Source: Ktedonobacteria bacterium brp13
GTDB taxonomy: Bacteria; Chloroflexota; Ktedonobacteria; Ktedonobacterales; Ktedonobacteraceae
Length of the DNA: 64,000 nucleotides
Direction of reading: 5' to 3'
Assembly (NCBI GenBank): GCA_015099395.1
Contig: AP024096.1
Location: forward strand, 1,426,001-1,490,000
Each line of letters begins with the position of its first letter. The stretch's first letter is position 1. A model generated the notes under the pieces. That model was not told the DNA's origin and searched no databases. It saw only the letters and a program-made list of their open reading frames with translations. Of this stretch, positions 62,173-64,000 are shown in pieces. The position numbers were made by a program, and so were the translations under genes.

Positions 62173-62614
62173 GAGATATACTTTCTCTTCATTAGCAGTA
62201 GTGCATATCATTGTTGTTATTTCCAACTCTTGCCAGCCCGCCGTTTCCAATTCTGTTCTCAAAGCATTTTCAGCGTTTGTGTTGTATCAACAAAGCGTCG
62301 AGCCACGCGTCTCACTCATGACCAGCATCCGGCTGATCTCCAGACTTTTTCTCCTCATGGGCTCTCTTTTGTTGCAGTGACAGATACGTCTTTCAACTCA
62401 AAGTTCTTGCTTCGGCTTTAGTATACCTGCTGCGAGTGAGAAGATGTGTGAAACCTTGCGTGAAAATGTTCTTGCCAGTTTGAAACGTTTGGTATTGACC
62501 GTTTGACATTGAAACGCCGAAGATGGACAATACGTATGCATGATAGTGAGAATTGCGCTTGCGTTGCGTTGTATCGTCAAGCCAGAACGCTCACGAACGG
62601 ACAGGACGTTCGCT
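62173..62614. other. Divergent gap between dps and the BTAD regulator
   Basis: No supported gene in 442 bases. Short frames here are without family features. The right end has the repeated TTGACC/TTGACA words at about 62490-62510 that could serve as a -35 element for the regulator gene. Confidence 0.4.
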
Positions 62615-64000
62615 ATGCTTGAATCATCAGACAGCGGGACGCTCCATTTTGCTTTGCTTGGCCCTCCGCAAGTGTACCATAGTGGTCACTTGCTGGTGTT
62701 CCCTTCACGCAAAGCCCTTGCCTTGCTTCTTTATCTGGCAGTGGAGGAGGGGAAACATTCGCGGAAATTACTCTCGGAGCTGTTCTGGCCCGAGAGCGAT
62801 GCCATCCATGCGCGGTCGGCACTACGCACGACCGTGCTTGAACTACGTGACGTCTTAATGAAGGATGCTATCCCGGCCGATAGAACGGGACGAGATCGCA
62901 TCCCTCATCTGCATATTGACCGTGACACGCTGAGTCTCGACTTGACTTCTGGGGTCAGTTTGGACCTGCACACGCTGCAAGCGGCCTGGGTACTCGCACG
63001 TGACACCGCCCGTATGACGACCACGCTCCCGGCGGAGATACGTCGCGCACATCTTGCGCAACTCCAGGAGGCGACCAAACTCTCGCGTGGAGAGTTTCTG
63101 GACGGCTTCTCTTTGCACAACGCACGGGGCTTCGACGACTGGGCTCTCTTTCAGCGCGAATACTGGCATCTGCGCATGCAGTTGGTCTTCGAGCATCTTT
63201 CCTCGCAGTATGAAGATGCTGGAGAGTTCGAACAGGCCATTGCCGTTATCATCCGCTGGCTCGTCCTCACTTTCCTGAACGAAGACGCTTCACAGCGCTT
63301 GATGCGTCTGCACTTTGTGACAGGCAATCGTGTTGCTGCGCTGCAAGCATATGAAACCTTACGAGCTCTCCTGGCATCGGAGATTCATGCCGAGCCGACT
63401 CCAGAAACGATGGCCCTGGCTGAACGTATTCGAGCCATGGCTCCTGCTCGCCATACGCCTCAAACACAACAGCAAGCCACCAGTGTCCCTTCCCAGTTGT
63501 TGACGCAGCTTGCCCTTCCTCTCGTGGGGCGGGCGCGCGAGTATGGTATCTTGCTTGAGCATTACTATCGCGCCCTTCAAGGACAGACACAGGTGGTGCT
63601 TCTGGAGGGGGAAGCTGGCATTGGTAAGACACGGCTGGCGACTGAGTTTCTGGATTGGGCTGCCACACAGGGGGCCGATGTACTACGTGGCCAGGCATTT
63701 GAGAGTAATAGGCGGTTGTCGTATCAGCCGTTCATTGATGCCTTGCGTCCCAGAATCGACCAGGAAAATGCTCCTGAGGATCTGCTCCATGATGTATGGT
63801 TAGCTGAACTTGCTCGCCTGCTACCAGAATTGCACGAGCGCTACCCTGACCTGAAGCGCGTAGTTGCAGATACTTCTGTGGCACGCAATCACCTGTTTGA
63901 GGCGGTGACACGCCTGCTAGTCGTCCTGGCGGCACGCGCTCCATTGCTCCTCTTCCTTGATGACGTGCACTGGGCTGATACCGCTACGTTGGATCTGCTT
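62615..64000 (+). CDS. BTAD/AAA transcriptional regulator (3' end outside window)
   Basis: The frame is open from ATG 62615 (GGACAGGA upstream) to the window end, 462 codons, with no stop. The first 90 residues are an OmpR-like winged helix (LLGPPQVYHSGHLLVFPSRK, then ALALLLYLAVEEG and LWPESD-like FWPESDAIHARSALRT). The bacterial transcriptional activator domain (BTAD, TPR-like) follows at about 110-265. An AAA/STAND ATPase then begins, with Walker A GEAGIGKTRL near 337 and Walker B LLLFLDDVHWAD near 450. Such large regulators (SARP-LAL/MalT-like) normally reach about 1000 residues with C-terminal TPRs. Targets unknown. Confidence 0.9.
   Translation, partial: MLESSDSGTLHFALLGPPQVYHSGHLLVFPSRKALALLLYLAVEEGKHSRKLLSELFWPESDAIHARSALRTTVLELRDVLMKDAIPADRTGRDRIPHLHIDRDTLSLDLTSGVSLDLHTLQAAWVLARDTARMTTTLPAEIRRAHLAQLQEATKLSRGEFLDGFSLHNARGFDDWALFQREYWHLRMQLVFEHLSSQYEDAGEFEQAIAVIIRWLVLTFLNEDASQRLMRLHFVTGNRVAALQAYETLRALLASEIHAEPTPETMALAERIRAMAPARHTPQTQQQATSVPSQLLTQLALPLVGRAREYGILLEHYYRALQGQTQVVLLEGEAGIGKTRLATEFLDWAATQGADVLRGQAFESNRRLSYQPFIDALRPRIDQENAPEDLLHDVWLAELARLLPELHERYPDLKRVVADTSVARNHLFEAVTRLLVVLAARAPLLLFLDDVHWADTATLDLL

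Overview
The window looks like the chromosome of a soil-type, heterotrophic bacterium of moderate GC content, most probably phylum Chloroflexota, class Ktedonobacteria. This is inferred from protein style and gene mix: a BTAD/AAA regulator, several ECF sigma factors, YCF48-type lipoproteins, many aminoglycoside-phosphotransferase-like genes and remnants, and a grpE-dnaK-DnaJ-hspR-clpB chaperone operon. No rRNA or tRNA gene, CRISPR array or intact insertion sequence was seen.

Layout. 1-4608 (+): the end of a PdxA2-type dehydrogenase, a DUF1537 four-carbon acid-sugar kinase, a YhfZ-type regulator and an AGPS-like FAD oxidase, probably for sugar-acid catabolism. 5023-9995: a 363-residue orphan protein, two medium-chain dehydrogenases (RspB/LgoD-like and xylitol dehydrogenase-like), a small hypothetical protein and a cupin. 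10206-14630: an acyl-CoA ligase, a truncated methyltransferase, a repeat-rich tail-anchored protein, an MFS remnant and msrB. 14961-18901: an ECF sigma factor with a membrane transpeptidase, a GH31 remnant and chrA. 19477-25199 (-): a sulfur cluster of beta-propeller protein, cysC, sat and an SsuABC-like transporter behind a readable promoter. 26216-30944 (+): a LacI regulator and sugar ABC importer (binding protein and two permeases, no ATPase). 31060-34317: DUF202 protein, Clp N-domain remnant, cytochrome P450 and PrsW-type protease.

34639-37077 is a GC-richer module: a flavoprotein desaturase/oxidase followed by an ECF41-type sigma factor with a fused SnoaL-like domain. A TGTCACA-N16-CGTC element, the promoter pattern I know for ECF41 sigma factors, lies 58 bases before the flavoprotein start. 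This is the most testable regulatory circuit in the window. 37215-41244 holds a P-loop kinase, an NADP oxidoreductase, a SnoaL-like protein, a Cof phosphatase and a membrane protein.

41463-49039 (-) is the heat-shock block: hsp20, and grpE-dnaK-cbpA-hspR-clpB. Its promoter has an inverted repeat over the -10 box. 49687-56206 (+) carries a YCF48-like lipoprotein, a DUF1634-TauE fusion, two tandem aldo/keto reductases and an MFS transporter. 56349-64000 holds phosphotransferase genes, an L7/L12-like small protein, two related miniature elements (57696-57939 and 60893-60978) derived from an ISAs1-type transposon, a PP2C phosphatase, a hydrolase with its TetR regulator and a perfect operator, dps, and the start of a BTAD regulator.

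A striking feature is the number of decayed genes: at least seven protein remnants plus a transposase fragment sit in the gaps between intact genes, so the region has gone through repeated insertion, deletion and decay.
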